A DNA stretch of 64,000 nt from an uncultured Prevotella sp. (GCA_937907705.1 CALCVP010000031.1:248001-312000); one strand, 5' to 3'. Counted from the stretch's first letter, positions 35,075-43,832 are shown. The notes: generated by a model not told the origin, from the sequence alone. Numbers and translations: made by a program.

Positions 35075-36826
35075 CTACTTGCCTGTCTGGTCCAGATTGA
35101 CATCGGAAGCTACCACGCGCCACTGCAATACATTGATGCGGGCAGCCAAATAAGTCTGTTCGTTAGAAGGTACGGTTGGGTCTATCACCTTGCTCGGGTC
35201 ATAGACAGGAGTGCCGAATCCCTTGATGTTTTGCAGGTTAATCTTGTACACATGGTTGCGTACAATGCCGTAGTAGCCCACCTTCTGAGGGTCGGTGCCC
35301 AGGTGGCGGATAGGAGTGTAGTAGTAAGCCATGCCGTCTTTGCGTATCTCGGCAGCGGTAGCGGCCAACTTCAGGTTAACGTCAGCGGCAGAGATAGACT
35401 GCCAATCGTGGTTGTCACCAGTGCCTTTGTCTACATAGAGGTCTTGGCGGGCAGCGTCCTTCAGGGTTGCTATCACGTTGTAGTCCTTGAACCCGTTGTA
35501 TGACTGGCTGCCTTCCAGCTTGGTGGTAGTAAATGTTATGTCATTGTCAGACAGGGTTTCGTAGGTCTCGCCTTTCTTTACATAGATGTTGCTGTTCTCT
35601 TTTGCTATAATCTTGGCAACCGATCCCTCGCCCAAGTACTCGATTCCTTTGTACTCACAGATTTCTGCCGGACGCCATTCTTGGGTGGATTTGTCTTTAT
35701 ACACCAGCTTGGTGGCCAAGATGAATTTGGTCAACGTGTTGTCATTGATATTGGCAAAGTCTGATACTTTGGTAGGTGTGTTGGGCAGGGTATATACAGC
35801 TTGCCCGAAAGAAGAGCTGATGGCAGTGTAGTTGTGGTTGACAGGTTGGTTGCCGCCAGTGAGAAACGGCACAGACTGGCTCCAGAAACTGCGGTGATAG
35901 TCGGCAGTAGTCCAAGGGTTGATGCCTAAGTCGGCAGAGTTCCATGCGGTGGAAACCTGCTTCTCAAGCTCAGCTTCACCGTCTTCGTCGGCTACGCTCC
36001 AGCCTTCCACCACGGCGTAGACAGGCTCTACGGAGTTGATGACACCCACTTGGATACCAAACTTGTCTTTGTCCCAGTTGGTGCCGTTGCCCTTTTGCCA
36101 TGCTGCATCAGCCTCACCGTCTTTCTTGTATTCGGTGTCTACATTGGCAGTAACCTTAGCCACTACACGCTCCACATAGATGTCGAGAGGGTCCTTTTGG
36201 GCGGCCTCGGCGGTAGTGGTAACATGTCCGGATACCTGTGCTGCACACACTGCTTCATTGGCATTGACATAGACCGAGTTGCTCATGACGAAGTTGCTCA
36301 GGCTTCCATTGTCGTTGGCAACAAACTTCGTGTCGGTAATTTTTGTCTTTACCTCTTCCAGTTCGTGCTGACCGTCACCTAAAGCAGTCATCGTTTGAGG
36401 GTTGACTACGGCGATGACAGACGAAGGTGCAGCCGAAGTCTGTCCGTTGATCAGCAGTACGGTCTTTGAAATTTGCTCAATGGTGTGGTCTGCATCGCCC
36501 GTACCGGTGTTGTAGTCATTGGCAGGCTCCAGCCAGTTGACATGCTCTCCGCTTGTGTTGGTAGAGTTGTTGAGCAGGTAAGGTGAGCCATCGGCATTGA
36601 AGAAGTAAAAACGTACCTTGCTGATTTTGCTTTCTTCCTCTGTGCCGTCTTCGTAACTACCGTTGGCGGCACGTGAGTTTGGGGTGCTGCCCACATTCTG
36701 GAGGTTGACAGCAAGGTAGCGGTCTTCACCGGGTTTGCCGCCATTGGGGTTGTTGTCCACATCATCTGTTGATGAACAAGCACCGAGTGCCAAGGCAACC
36801 AGTGCTAAAGAGAAAAACTTGTACAT
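35075..36826 (-). CDS. Major fimbrillin, Mfa1/FimA-like (type V pilin precursor)
   Basis: The 583-aa precursor has lipobox LGAC (Cys17 from the ATG at 36826; another ATG lies two codons upstream). The N-terminal region reads DRYLAVNLQNVG, then NSRAANG, then KISKVRFYFFNADGSPYLL. This parallels the lipidated precursor of Mfa1, in which an arginine-specific protease removes the N-terminal segment before donor-strand polymerisation. The Arg in NSRAANG is the likely cut site by analogy. The centre carries YVERVVAKVTANVD (the conserved AKV strand). The C-terminus ends in NHVYKINLQNIKGFG and YLAARINVLQWRVVASDVNL, as in fimbrillins where the last strand acts as donor. It is the largest pilin-like gene and sits in the major subunit position. 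Confidence 0.88.
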   Translation of the reverse strand: MYKFFSLALVALALGACSSTDDVDNNPNGGKPGEDRYLAVNLQNVGSTPNSRAANGSYEDGTEEESKISKVRFYFFNADGSPYLLNNSTNTSGEHVNWLEPANDYNTGTGDADHTIEQISKTVLLINGQTSAAPSSVIAVVNPQTMTALGDGQHELEEVKTKITDTKFVANDNGSLSNFVMSNSVYVNANEAVCAAQVSGHVTTTAEAAQKDPLDIYVERVVAKVTANVDTEYKKDGEADAAWQKGNGTNWDKDKFGIQVGVINSVEPVYAVVEGWSVADEDGEAELEKQVSTAWNSADLGINPWTTADYHRSFWSQSVPFLTGGNQPVNHNYTAISSSFGQAVYTLPNTPTKVSDFANINDNTLTKFILATKLVYKDKSTQEWRPAEICEYKGIEYLGEGSVAKIIAKENSNIYVKKGETYETLSDNDITFTTTKLEGSQSYNGFKDYNVIATLKDAARQDLYVDKGTGDNHDWQSISAADVNLKLAATAAEIRKDGMAYYYTPIRHLGTDPQKVGYYGIVRNHVYKINLQNIKGFGTPVYDPSKVIDPTVPSNEQTYLAARINVLQWRVVASDVNLDQTGK

Positions 36827-36978
36827 ACGCATAGTTCCTAAATTTTATTGATGCTAAATGTTGATTATTTGTTTCTTGTTGTCTATAAGGCTTGTCGCCT
36901 TTGCTGTGCAAAAGGCTTGTTGCTGTCGTATGGCACGGCTTCTGCTGCATGACAGCATGTTTCCTTCAGCGGGAAGGC

Positions 36979-38388
36979 TTAGCGCAGACTGTCCAGATTG
37001 GCTTGTGCCTCTTGGCAACCTGCCTGTGCTGCTGATTTAAAGTAGCTGATGGCTTGCGCCTCGTTGTCTGTTGCCAGACAGTAGATGCCGCGTGCATTGT
37101 TGGCTTCAGGGCTGTTGCCGGCCTTGTCGAGATAAGGCTTTGCCTCGTCATAGCGTTCTTCCTGCAGCCGTGTGCAGGCAGCATTGAGGTTGGCAGTGGG
37201 GTCGTCAGGATACAGGCGCACAGCTATCTCAAACACCTCGTTGAACTCTTTGGAGCCAGGCTGGCAGGTCTGTGCCACCCGGTACATCTCGTTTTGCGAG
37301 AGCAGCTGCGGCTTTGTCTTGATGAGCTGCTTGGCTTCATCGGTGGATACGGGGCGAACAACACAGCTGATGATATAGTCTGAGTGGCGCAGGGCGGGAT
37401 ACCAAGTGGCCAGCATATAAGCGTAGGCCTGTGGGTAGGCTGCTTTGATGCGTGCTTCGCGCTCGTCGGGGACTATGCTGTCATTGCTTGCCAGTGCCAA
37501 TAGCTGTTCTTTGTGGTCAAGATTGCTGCCGGCTATGTAGCGGCAAAGGCCGTCCCAGTCTTCCGGCGTGTAGTGAACCGTAAAGAGCTTGTCGTCCAGC
37601 TTGACCAGTTGCCGCACGTAATTCTTCAGTGTGGCGGCACGATGTTCAGCCAGATAGGCATTGTGCGTGTAAGGCGATTCGGGCGAAGCATAGCCGTGAA
37701 TGTCTATATTGGTAATGGTCATATAGCGGTCTGCCTTTACTATATTGATGGTATCGACAATCTTTGCCAGCTCTCGTGGGTTCTGACGGTAGCCGGGGTG
37801 CAGCTCAGTACGGTTGACAGGAAAGTCTATGTATGCCCTTCCTTTCAGCTCATACGTCTTCTGCGCTGCGGCTTGCGGCTGTATGTAAGCCACCTGTGGC
37901 TGTCTGAACCGCTTGATGACGGTGGCTTGCTGGTCTTCGGTGTTGCCGCATCCGCAGAGGTCTTCGCGCACCGTGAAGTCTGCATTGCGCATCCATGGCT
38001 GATAGGTGGTGGTCATGTTGTAGGTGAGATGCTGGCTGCCGCCCTTTTCCCTTTCCATCACTGTGGCATGCGGATAGCGCTTGTAGTCGCGGCGGTTGTA
38101 CATAATCTGCTGGCGCTTGCTGTTGATAACCACAGGTTGCAGCGTGATGCTGTCGTGCTTGCCCACCAGCATGGGGGTGAGCACAATGCGCTGCTGTGCC
38201 GACAGCCGCAGCGAGTCTATCAGCCACTGCATGGATATGGCAAGTTGTCCATCTGCCTTTTGGACACTCACTTGCTGTATCAGAATGCCCCGTTGAGCAA
38301 TGCGCAGTGGGCGACGGGTGGTTGCTGATGCTTGCAAAGCGGCTTGCAGCAAAAGCATAAACAGTAAAACAAAAGTGTATTTTTTCAT
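36979..38388 (-). CDS. DUF3868 / OmpA-like fimbrial operon protein with TPR-like tail
   Basis: ATG at 38388 was preferred over a TTG nine bases upstream because it begins directly at a good signal peptide (MKKYTFVLLFMLLLQAALQASA). The 469-aa protein has an N-terminal DUF3868-like region (IAQRGILIQQVSVQKADGQLAISM, MLVGKHDSITLQPVVINSKRQQIMYNRR). An OmpA-like region follows (AYIDFPVNRTELHPGYRQNPRELAKIVDTI, then ITNIDIHGYASPESPYTHNAYLAEHRAATLKNYV). The C-terminal TPR-like segment includes EAKPYLDKAGNSPEANNARGIYCLATDNEAQA. Genes of this type regularly precede fimbrillin genes in Bacteroidales. A periplasmic or outer-membrane scaffold bound to peptidoglycan is a reasonable inference. Confidence 0.85.
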   Translation of the reverse strand: MKKYTFVLLFMLLLQAALQASATTRRPLRIAQRGILIQQVSVQKADGQLAISMQWLIDSLRLSAQQRIVLTPMLVGKHDSITLQPVVINSKRQQIMYNRRDYKRYPHATVMEREKGGSQHLTYNMTTTYQPWMRNADFTVREDLCGCGNTEDQQATVIKRFRQPQVAYIQPQAAAQKTYELKGRAYIDFPVNRTELHPGYRQNPRELAKIVDTINIVKADRYMTITNIDIHGYASPESPYTHNAYLAEHRAATLKNYVRQLVKLDDKLFTVHYTPEDWDGLCRYIAGSNLDHKEQLLALASNDSIVPDEREARIKAAYPQAYAYMLATWYPALRHSDYIISCVVRPVSTDEAKQLIKTKPQLLSQNEMYRVAQTCQPGSKEFNEVFEIAVRLYPDDPTANLNAACTRLQEERYDEAKPYLDKAGNSPEANNARGIYCLATDNEAQAISYFKSAAQAGCQEAQANLDSLR

Positions 38389-38459
38389 TGTTGACAATCA
38401 GTATCTATTGTATATAAAAGGGATGCAACAGCTTCTGCACCGTAAAGGCACGGCTCTTG

Positions 38460-39029
38460 CTAAAACATGTACATCAGGCTGACGGCAGCCTTGGTAGGTC
38501 CGATGTAGTGGGTGTGGCCCGATTTGATTTTGTCGCCGCACTCGCCGCACTTGAACTTGTCGTAACTGATATAGTCGTAGCCCACACCGAGTGATGCTTC
38601 AGCGTTCCAATGGCGCGACAAGGGCCACTGATAACCTGCCGAGATACCGCCTCCTGCATACCACCCTTCATAGCGGCGGTCTTTGAAATCGCTGACAATG
38701 TGGAAGGGCAGACTGATGCCCCCGGCATTGAACTGACCTCCCATGAGATGGCCACCCACGAACCATCCGTTGAAAGTCTGGCAGAACCAATGGCGCCATT
38801 CGGGTTGAAGTGTCCAGTGGCGAAGGCTCTTGCCATCGGAAAATTTCCATGGGTTGAGACCGTAAAAAAGCTGTATGGTGTGTCTGGGGGATACCTGCAT
38901 TTCCACGCCAAGGTTAGGAGTGGCAGTGGTCCAGTAGAGCAAATTGCTCTTTAAAGCAATGTTTTGCGCTTTGACCGCCACGGCAAGCAGTACAACTGCA
39001 ACCATCGTCAAAAATCTTAAAATTCTCAT
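38460..39029 (-). CDS. DUF3575-family outer-membrane protein, first gene of the fimbrial operon
   Basis: The start at 39029 (MRILRFL) was chosen because it gives a signal peptide (LTMVAVVLLAVAVKA-Q) and lies downstream of the promoter at 39117; an upstream in-frame start at 39119 would overlap that promoter. The 189-aa product begins ALKSNLLYWTTATPNLGVEMQVSPRHTIQLFYGLNPWKF, typical of DUF3575 proteins, and ends in MYMF with an aromatic last residue, consistent with a small beta-barrel. DUF3575 and DUF3868 genes commonly pair upstream of Bacteroidales fimbrial subunits. Its exact role is not known. Confidence 0.85.
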   Translation of the reverse strand: MRILRFLTMVAVVLLAVAVKAQNIALKSNLLYWTTATPNLGVEMQVSPRHTIQLFYGLNPWKFSDGKSLRHWTLQPEWRHWFCQTFNGWFVGGHLMGGQFNAGGISLPFHIVSDFKDRRYEGWYAGGGISAGYQWPLSRHWNAEASLGVGYDYISYDKFKCGECGDKIKSGHTHYIGPTKAAVSLMYMF

Positions 39030-39116
39030 ATCTATACTGAAAAATAAAGCTAAGGCACCAGTAGTGTGCACGAATACAATCTTAACAATCTTTTTATACC
39101 TTTTAAAAAACGGTGG

Positions 39117-39124
39117 CAAAGATA
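39117..39124 (-). promoter_or_regulatory. Promoter element of the fimbrial operon
   Basis: The minus strand reads TATCTTTG (TAnnTTTG). A start near 39110 gives an 80-nt leader before the DUF3575 ATG at 39029. No clear TTTG partner is seen, which may mean activation by a regulator is needed. Confidence 0.5.
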
Positions 39125-39310
39125 GAGGTTTTAAACTAAAGTTTATAGTAAAATCGTGTCAGGTATTTACTGAATAGGCATATTGTTACAGGCGGTAGAA
39201 GGACAAGTATATGGCAATAAGGGTAAATTTATGTGCGTAAATTTACAAAGCGCATTGTAAATGCTTGGTTATAAGCAATATGAAAAATCTATACTGATAG
39301 ACTGATTTGT

Positions 39311-39370
39311 GCTTTTCAGTGTTGCAAGAGCACTGCTGTTGCAAGCCGATTGCAGCGCTTTTGGGAAAAG
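39311..39370. repeat. Partial relative of the intergenic palindromic family
   Basis: The 370-bp gap between the fimbrial operon and the AraC gene contains GTTGCAAGAGCACTGCTGTTGCAAG followed by CCGATTGCAGCGCTTTT. The parts resemble modules of copies 1-3 (TTGCAAGAGC, GCACTGCTGT, GATTGCA), but the long palindromes are missing. It is either a decayed copy or a chance resemblance. Nothing else was recognised in the gap. Confidence 0.4.
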
Positions 39371-39489
39371 TTGGTACAACACAACTGATGCCCGTCAATG
39401 CGCAGTATGAAAAGCTGCATTGGCGGGCATTCTGACAACCATGCATCTGCCCAAAGCAGGGCATGGCCTTGCAGGGCAGCCCCCTTCTG

Positions 39490-40764
39490 CTATGATGCAG
39501 CGTGCTGCATGCGGTAGACAGTAGGCGTAACGCCCACTTCACGTTTAAACACTTTTGTCATGGCAGAGGCATCGGTAAAGCCTGCTTTCAGTGCCAGTTC
39601 GGACATGGTGATGTCTTGGTCGGTTTCCAAAATATGGCACACCTCGTGTATGCGCAGCCTGTTGATCCAACTGTTGAAGTTGATGTGGTACACATTGTTG
39701 ATGTAATGCGACAGCAAGCGGGCATGCACGCCAATGTCGTTGGCCACGCTGTTGAGCGTGATGCCTTCGTGCATGTAGAGCTTTTGTGGCAGACTGCTCC
39801 ACTCTTCTATCTTTACGGCAATGTCGCTTGGGTTGGGGGTGGTGTCCACTATGGCACTGCCGTTGTCCATGGCAACACCGGGTTTGGCGGCTGGAGCAGT
39901 GCCGCTGGCAGAAGAAGCCTTTTCTGCGGCATGCCGGATATAAGGCGAAGCTGCCTCTGCCTGTTCCTTGTCAGCAATGTTTTCATTGTCAAGAAAAGCT
40001 ATGCCGACCGAAATCTGCGTACACAGCGTTTGCAGGTTGGACACGATGATTACTAAAATTATAAACAGTATGGTGCTCGACCATGTGAGCACTACACACG
40101 TGCCCGTGTCTGACACGAAAAAGTAGTTGTAGGTGGCGAGCACAAAATAGATGATGAAGAAATAGACAATAAGGTTGATGTGCAGCCCCTTTGTGACCTG
40201 ACGGTTGGCAAAATAGCTTTCCAGCTTGTGGCGGAACACTTGTGTCTCGTGCCACATGCCGCAGGATACGATGACAACGCTGGTGCTGATAACGGCATAA
40301 AGCACTGTCGTGAGCCATTGGGCAATGGGCGTTTGCAGGAAAAGCAGATATGATTGGGCGGCAAACGTGTAGCCCGAAAACAGCATGCAGCCTACATAAA
40401 CCAGACAGATAAACAGAATGATGCCCAAAAAGAAGAAGCACCTGGCGTCTCTAATCCACTGTGAATGCAGCAGCGAGAGGATGGACATGCGTGTCAGGTA
40501 AAACTGGATGTAAAACAATACGGGCGTGTAAAACTGGCAAAGCAGAAAGTGGTCGTGGCCTTTCAGCAGCATAACGACAGTGGCAGCATCAATCAATACA
40601 TTGATAAGCGCACTGAAAGCCAGCATCTTGCGTGCATGTTTGTAAACAGGTATCTGTACATTTGACACCACTCTGATAGACAACAGACAGACTGCTATGG
40701 CCAAGCAGATGCTTCCGCAGCTTATATAAGTGGCAAAATCCCAAATCATTATCCCTTGTATCAT
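39490..40764 (-). CDS. Membrane-embedded AraC-family transcription regulator
   Basis: The start at 40764 was chosen over an in-frame ATG at 40815 because the promoter element at 40813-40820 would place the transcript start between them. The 424-aa protein has about six or seven hydrophobic segments in residues 1-255 (for example SICLAIAVCLLSIRVV, FFFLGIILFICLVYVGCMLFSG, LIVYFFIIYFVLATYNYFF). A low-complexity linker rich in Ala and Ser follows, then a C-terminal AraC-type double HTH (about 320-424) with GITLNSVANDIGVHARLLSHYINN and MSELALKAGFTDASAMTKVFKREVGVTPTVYR. It lies directly upstream of, and co-oriented with, the fimbrial operon, so control of fimbriae in response to an envelope signal is a plausible inference. 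Confidence 0.88.
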   Translation of the reverse strand: MIQGIMIWDFATYISCGSICLAIAVCLLSIRVVSNVQIPVYKHARKMLAFSALINVLIDAATVVMLLKGHDHFLLCQFYTPVLFYIQFYLTRMSILSLLHSQWIRDARCFFFLGIILFICLVYVGCMLFSGYTFAAQSYLLFLQTPIAQWLTTVLYAVISTSVVIVSCGMWHETQVFRHKLESYFANRQVTKGLHINLIVYFFIIYFVLATYNYFFVSDTGTCVVLTWSSTILFIILVIIVSNLQTLCTQISVGIAFLDNENIADKEQAEAASPYIRHAAEKASSASGTAPAAKPGVAMDNGSAIVDTTPNPSDIAVKIEEWSSLPQKLYMHEGITLNSVANDIGVHARLLSHYINNVYHINFNSWINRLRIHEVCHILETDQDITMSELALKAGFTDASAMTKVFKREVGVTPTVYRMQHAAS

Positions 40765-40812
40765 CTTTCGTCTTTCGTATTGTATAGTAATGAACAGTAT
40801 ATTAATGAAGGG

Positions 40813-40820
40813 CAAAATTA
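40813..40820 (-). promoter_or_regulatory. Promoter element of the AraC-type regulator gene
   Basis: The minus strand reads TAATTTTG (TAnnTTTG), predicting a transcript start near 40806 and a 42-nt leader before the ATG at 40764. The 384-bp gap 40765-41148 holds this and the divergent promoter at 41075 and nothing else recognised. Confidence 0.5.
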
Positions 40821-41051
40821 CTGCTTTTATGGAAGAAATACAATATTTATAGACCTATAAATGGTGTCTGCCGATAGTTGACAGAGCGTTAAAAAATCAA
40901 AAGTAAGCATGAAAACCTACTTGCGGTGAATGCAGAACCTCTGCTTGGCATGCTTCAGTGCATCTTGTATCCATACTTGTTGCCCGGCAGTTGTCTGCCG
41001 GTACGGGTAGCCGTGCATGATGCCTGTAATCATAAAAAAGGCAAAGCATGC

Positions 41052-41082
41052 TTGCTTATCTATCATGTTTTTACTACTTTTG
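41052..41082 (+). promoter_or_regulatory. Promoter of the GT4-GT2 gene pair
   Basis: TACTTTTG (41075-41082) matches TAnnTTTG with TTG at 41052-41054, 23 bp upstream start to start. Transcription would begin near 41089, 60 nt before the glycosyltransferase ATG. Confidence 0.6.
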
Positions 41083-41148
41083 CCGTAAAATAGGCTGCTG
41101 ACGGCATCTGGCCATGAGGCAGCAGGACAAATAACGGAAGGTAACATT

Positions 41149-42426
41149 ATGCGTGTATTGATTATTAACACAAGCGAAAAGAGCGGCGGAGCAGCGGTAG
41201 CTGCCAAGCGCTTGGTAGACGCACTGAACAATAACGGCGTGAAAGCCAAGATGTTGACGCGCGACAAACAGACAGACGACATTACAGTGGTGGGACTGAA
41301 GCAGGGCTTCCGGCAGCAGTGGCACTTCCTTTGGGAGCGCTGGTACATCTTTTGTCATCTGCACTTCCAGCGCAAACACCTCTTTGATGTAGACATAGCC
41401 AACTCCGGCTATGATGTTACCGCACTGCGCGAGTTTAAAGAGGCCGACGTGATACATCTGCACTGGATCAACCAAGGCATGCTTTCTCTCTCCGGCATAC
41501 GCAAGATATTGCAGAGCGGAAAGCCTGTGGTGTGGACCATGCACGACATGTGGCCCGCCACGGCCATCTGCCATCTGACCTTTGATTGCCGCAAGTACCG
41601 CAACGGTTGCCGTCAATGCCGCTATATGCCGACAGGCATTCATCTCGCGGATTTGGCACGACGCACCTGGCAGCGCAAGCAAAACCTGCTCAAGGGACAC
41701 TCCATCTCGTTTGTGGCTTGCAGCCGCTGGCTGGCTGGCGAGGCCAAGCAGAGCATGCTGCTCAGCGGACAGCAGATTACGGCTATACCCAACCCGATAG
41801 ACACGCGCTTCTTTGCACCTGCCCACAACAAGGCTGATGCACGCCTGAGAGCACAGTTGCCGGCAGACAAACGCATCATTCTGTTTATTGCACAGCGTGC
41901 CACCAACCCTTATAAAGGAATGGACTACCTCATAGATGCATGTCAACAGCTGGCAGAGCAGCATCCTGCCATGTGCCGGGAAACCTGTGTGGCGATACTG
42001 GGAGGCCATGCCGAAGACTTTGAAGGCCGCCTTCCTTTCCAGGCAATACCCTTGGGCTATGTCAACGATGAGCGCAGGATGGTAGACATTTACAACTCTG
42101 CAGATGCCTTTGTGCTGCCCTCTCTGTCGGAAAATCTGCCCAACACCATCATGGAGGCCATGGCTTGTGGCGTGCCGTGTGTAGGCTTCAATGTGGGCGG
42201 AATACCCGAAATGATAGACCATCAGCGCAATGGTTATGTGGCAAAATACAGAGATGCCGCCGACCTTGCCACGGGAATGTATTGGGTGCTCTATGAGGCA
42301 GACCACCAAAAGTTAGCTGCCGATGCCGTAAGAAAGGTGTCTCTCAACTATTCTCAGCAGGCAGTGTCGCTCAAGTACATAGAAGTGTACAACCATGCGC
42401 TTGCTTTTAGACATTATAAAATATGA
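41149..42426 (+). CDS. Glycosyltransferase family 4 (GT-B)
   Basis: The 425-aa cytoplasmic protein has an N-terminal Rossmann domain starting MRVLIINTSEKSGGAAVAAKRLVDAL. Its C-terminal nucleotide-sugar-binding domain contains RATNPYKGMDYLIDACQQL, NSADAFVLPSLSENLPNTIMEAMACGVPCVGFNVGGIPEMI and DHQRNGYVAKYRDAADLA, the EX7E-type region of GT4 retaining transferases. It would add a sugar to a growing surface polysaccharide or lipid-linked glycan; donor and acceptor are unknown. Its last 4 bases overlap the next glycosyltransferase start (ATGA), so the pair is translationally coupled. Confidence 0.92.
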   Translation: MRVLIINTSEKSGGAAVAAKRLVDALNNNGVKAKMLTRDKQTDDITVVGLKQGFRQQWHFLWERWYIFCHLHFQRKHLFDVDIANSGYDVTALREFKEADVIHLHWINQGMLSLSGIRKILQSGKPVVWTMHDMWPATAICHLTFDCRKYRNGCRQCRYMPTGIHLADLARRTWQRKQNLLKGHSISFVACSRWLAGEAKQSMLLSGQQITAIPNPIDTRFFAPAHNKADARLRAQLPADKRIILFIAQRATNPYKGMDYLIDACQQLAEQHPAMCRETCVAILGGHAEDFEGRLPFQAIPLGYVNDERRMVDIYNSADAFVLPSLSENLPNTIMEAMACGVPCVGFNVGGIPEMIDHQRNGYVAKYRDAADLATGMYWVLYEADHQKLAADAVRKVSLNYSQQAVSLKYIEVYNHALAFRHYKI

Positions 42427-43217
42427 TAAAGTTTACCGTAGTAACCATTACTTTCAATGCCGGTAGGGTGCTGCAACGCACCGTCAACAGTGTGCTTCAG
42501 CAGGATTATCCCTGCATAGAGCATCTTATTATTGACGGAGCGTCTAAAGACAACACCGTGGCATTGGCACAAGACTACCGCGAACGCAGCCTGAAAGAGG
42601 CACCGTCGCACGTTGTAACCATTGTGTCGGAACCCGACAAGGGGCTGTATGATGCCATGAACAAGGGCTTGCGCTTGGCCACAGGGCACTATATTGTCTA
42701 TATGAATGCCGGCGACTGCTACCCGCAACCTACCACTCTGGGCGAGATAGCAGCCAAAGCACACCTCAATGAGTTGGAAGCCGAAGGGCAGCCGCTGCCA
42801 GCGGTGGTCTATGGCGATACCGATTGGATGGACAATGAGGGCAACTACCTGCGTGGCAGACGCCTTCAGGCTCCGCCACAGCTCACCTGGCGCTCGTTCA
42901 GACACGGCATGTTAGTGTGCCATCAGGCCTTTTACGCCCGTACAGACATAGCCAGACAGTGCCCTTATGACCTGCATTACCGCTTCTCTGCCGATGTAGA
43001 CTGGTGCATACGGGTGATGAAGAAGGGGCAGCAAGCAGGCTTGCCGCTGGTCAATGTACACCAGGTGGTGGCAAACTATCAGCGTGAAGGGCAATCGACA
43101 GAGCACCACAGGGCATCGCTGATAGAGCGTTTCCACATCATGTGCCATCACTATGGCTTGCCAAGCACACTGTTCATGCATGCATGGTTTGTAGTAAGGG
43201 CTGTGATTAAACGTTGA
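42423..43217 (+). CDS. Glycosyltransferase family 2 (GT-A)
   Basis: The 264-aa protein begins IKFTVVTITFNAGRVLQRTVNSVLQQDYPCIEHLIIDGASKDNT, a standard GT2 N-terminus. It carries SEPDKGLYDAMNKGLRLATGHYIVYMNAGD, where NAGD stands in the DXD-like metal-binding position, a form common in the colanic-acid WcaA/WcaE-like group. The C-terminal FSADVDWCIRVMKKG gives a likely catalytic acid region. No membrane segments were seen. It overlaps the upstream GT4 gene by ATGA and is expected to work in the same glycan pathway. The substrate is unknown. Confidence 0.92.
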   Translation: MIKFTVVTITFNAGRVLQRTVNSVLQQDYPCIEHLIIDGASKDNTVALAQDYRERSLKEAPSHVVTIVSEPDKGLYDAMNKGLRLATGHYIVYMNAGDCYPQPTTLGEIAAKAHLNELEAEGQPLPAVVYGDTDWMDNEGNYLRGRRLQAPPQLTWRSFRHGMLVCHQAFYARTDIARQCPYDLHYRFSADVDWCIRVMKKGQQAGLPLVNVHQVVANYQREGQSTEHHRASLIERFHIMCHHYGLPSTLFMHAWFVVRAVIKR

Positions 43218-43278
43218 TAAAGGGGTGTTATTATAATTGAATGCCCCATGAAAACAAAGCTTTTTTAACTAAATAATT

Positions 43279-43309
43279 TTTGCTTTCTATGGGCAAACTC
43301 CTACTTTTG
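43279..43309 (+). promoter_or_regulatory. Promoter of the cysteine-heptad protein gene
   Basis: TTTG (43279-43282) and TACTTTTG (43302-43309) lie 23 bp apart start to start, a complete Bacteroidetes promoter. The predicted start near 43316 rules out translation from the in-frame ATG at 43280 and supports the ATG at 43349, which follows AAAGGAAAC. Confidence 0.65.
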
Positions 43310-43348
43310 CAGCTGTTTATTAACAATGTACTAAAGAAAGGAAACATA

Positions 43349-43744
43349 ATGATGAAAAAGCTAATGATGAGCACTTTGATGCTCTTTTCCCTTGGTTTTG
43401 GTATGCAGGCCGCTGCTGCTACTGTGCAGCATCAGCAGGATGACAAGGCCGCTGCTGTAAAGAAGTGTGCCAAATGTGCTGCAGACGGCACTGTAAAGCA
43501 GTGTTGCAAGGCTAAGGTAGCTGACGCTGTAACGGGCAGTACCGTACAAGCTGCCAAAAAGAAATGCAAAAACTGCAAGGCTGCCAAGGCCGTAAAGGAT
43601 ACAAAGAAATGCGCCAAGAAGTGTGCCAAGAATGCCAAGCAGTGTGCCGACAAGGCACAAAAGTGCGCCGGCAAAGTAGCAATGTGTGCTGAAAATGCAC
43701 AGAAATGCGCTAAGGCAACTGCTGATTGCTGCAAGAAGAAGTAA
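43349..43744 (+). CDS. Secreted Lys/Ala/Cys-rich protein with a cysteine heptad repeat
   Basis: The 131-aa precursor has a signal peptide (LMMSTLMLFSLGFGMQAAAA). The mature region of about 108 residues is made almost only of Lys, Ala, Cys, Asp, Gln and Val and contains 14 cysteines. Its first half has CxxC or CC pairs (KKCAKCAA, QCCKA, KKCKNCKA). The second half is a strict heptad series, CAKNAKQ, CADKAQK, CAGKVAM, CAENAQK, CAKATAD, then CC. Cys falls every seventh residue with Ala after each, as on one face of a helix. I do not recognise a family. Metal binding, thiol buffering in the envelope or a disulfide-linked helical rod are possibilities, none demonstrated. The gene is a single unit with its own promoter and terminator. 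Confidence 0.85.
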   Translation: MMKKLMMSTLMLFSLGFGMQAAAATVQHQQDDKAAAVKKCAKCAADGTVKQCCKAKVADAVTGSTVQAAKKKCKNCKAAKAVKDTKKCAKKCAKNAKQCADKAQKCAGKVAMCAENAQKCAKATADCCKKK

Positions 43745-43774
43745 CGGTTGCGCTACGCAATACGGCAAAATGAA

Positions 43775-43832
43775 ACGCCGCTTGAAGAGCAAACTGACTG
43801 TAAAGTCAATAGCCTTCAAGCGGCGTCGTTTT
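43775..43832 (+). terminator. Intrinsic terminator after the cysteine-heptad gene
   Basis: ACGCCGCTTGAAG (43775-43787) pairs perfectly with CTTCAAGCGGCGT (43814-43826), followed by CGTTTTTAT. The stem is long and the T-run good. It lies 30 nt past the stop codon and about 50 nt from the end of the convergent M23 gene. Confidence 0.85.

Noticed and set aside
41074..42309. 411-codon minus-strand frame opposite the GT4 gene
   Set aside because: The plus-strand frame shows clear GT4 motifs and coupled translation with GT2, so the minus frame is an antisense artefact.
43349..43744. Cysteine-heptad protein as a low-complexity translation artefact
   Set aside because: It has its own promoter, ribosome-binding region, signal peptide and a strong terminator, and the heptad spacing is exact, so a real gene is more likely.
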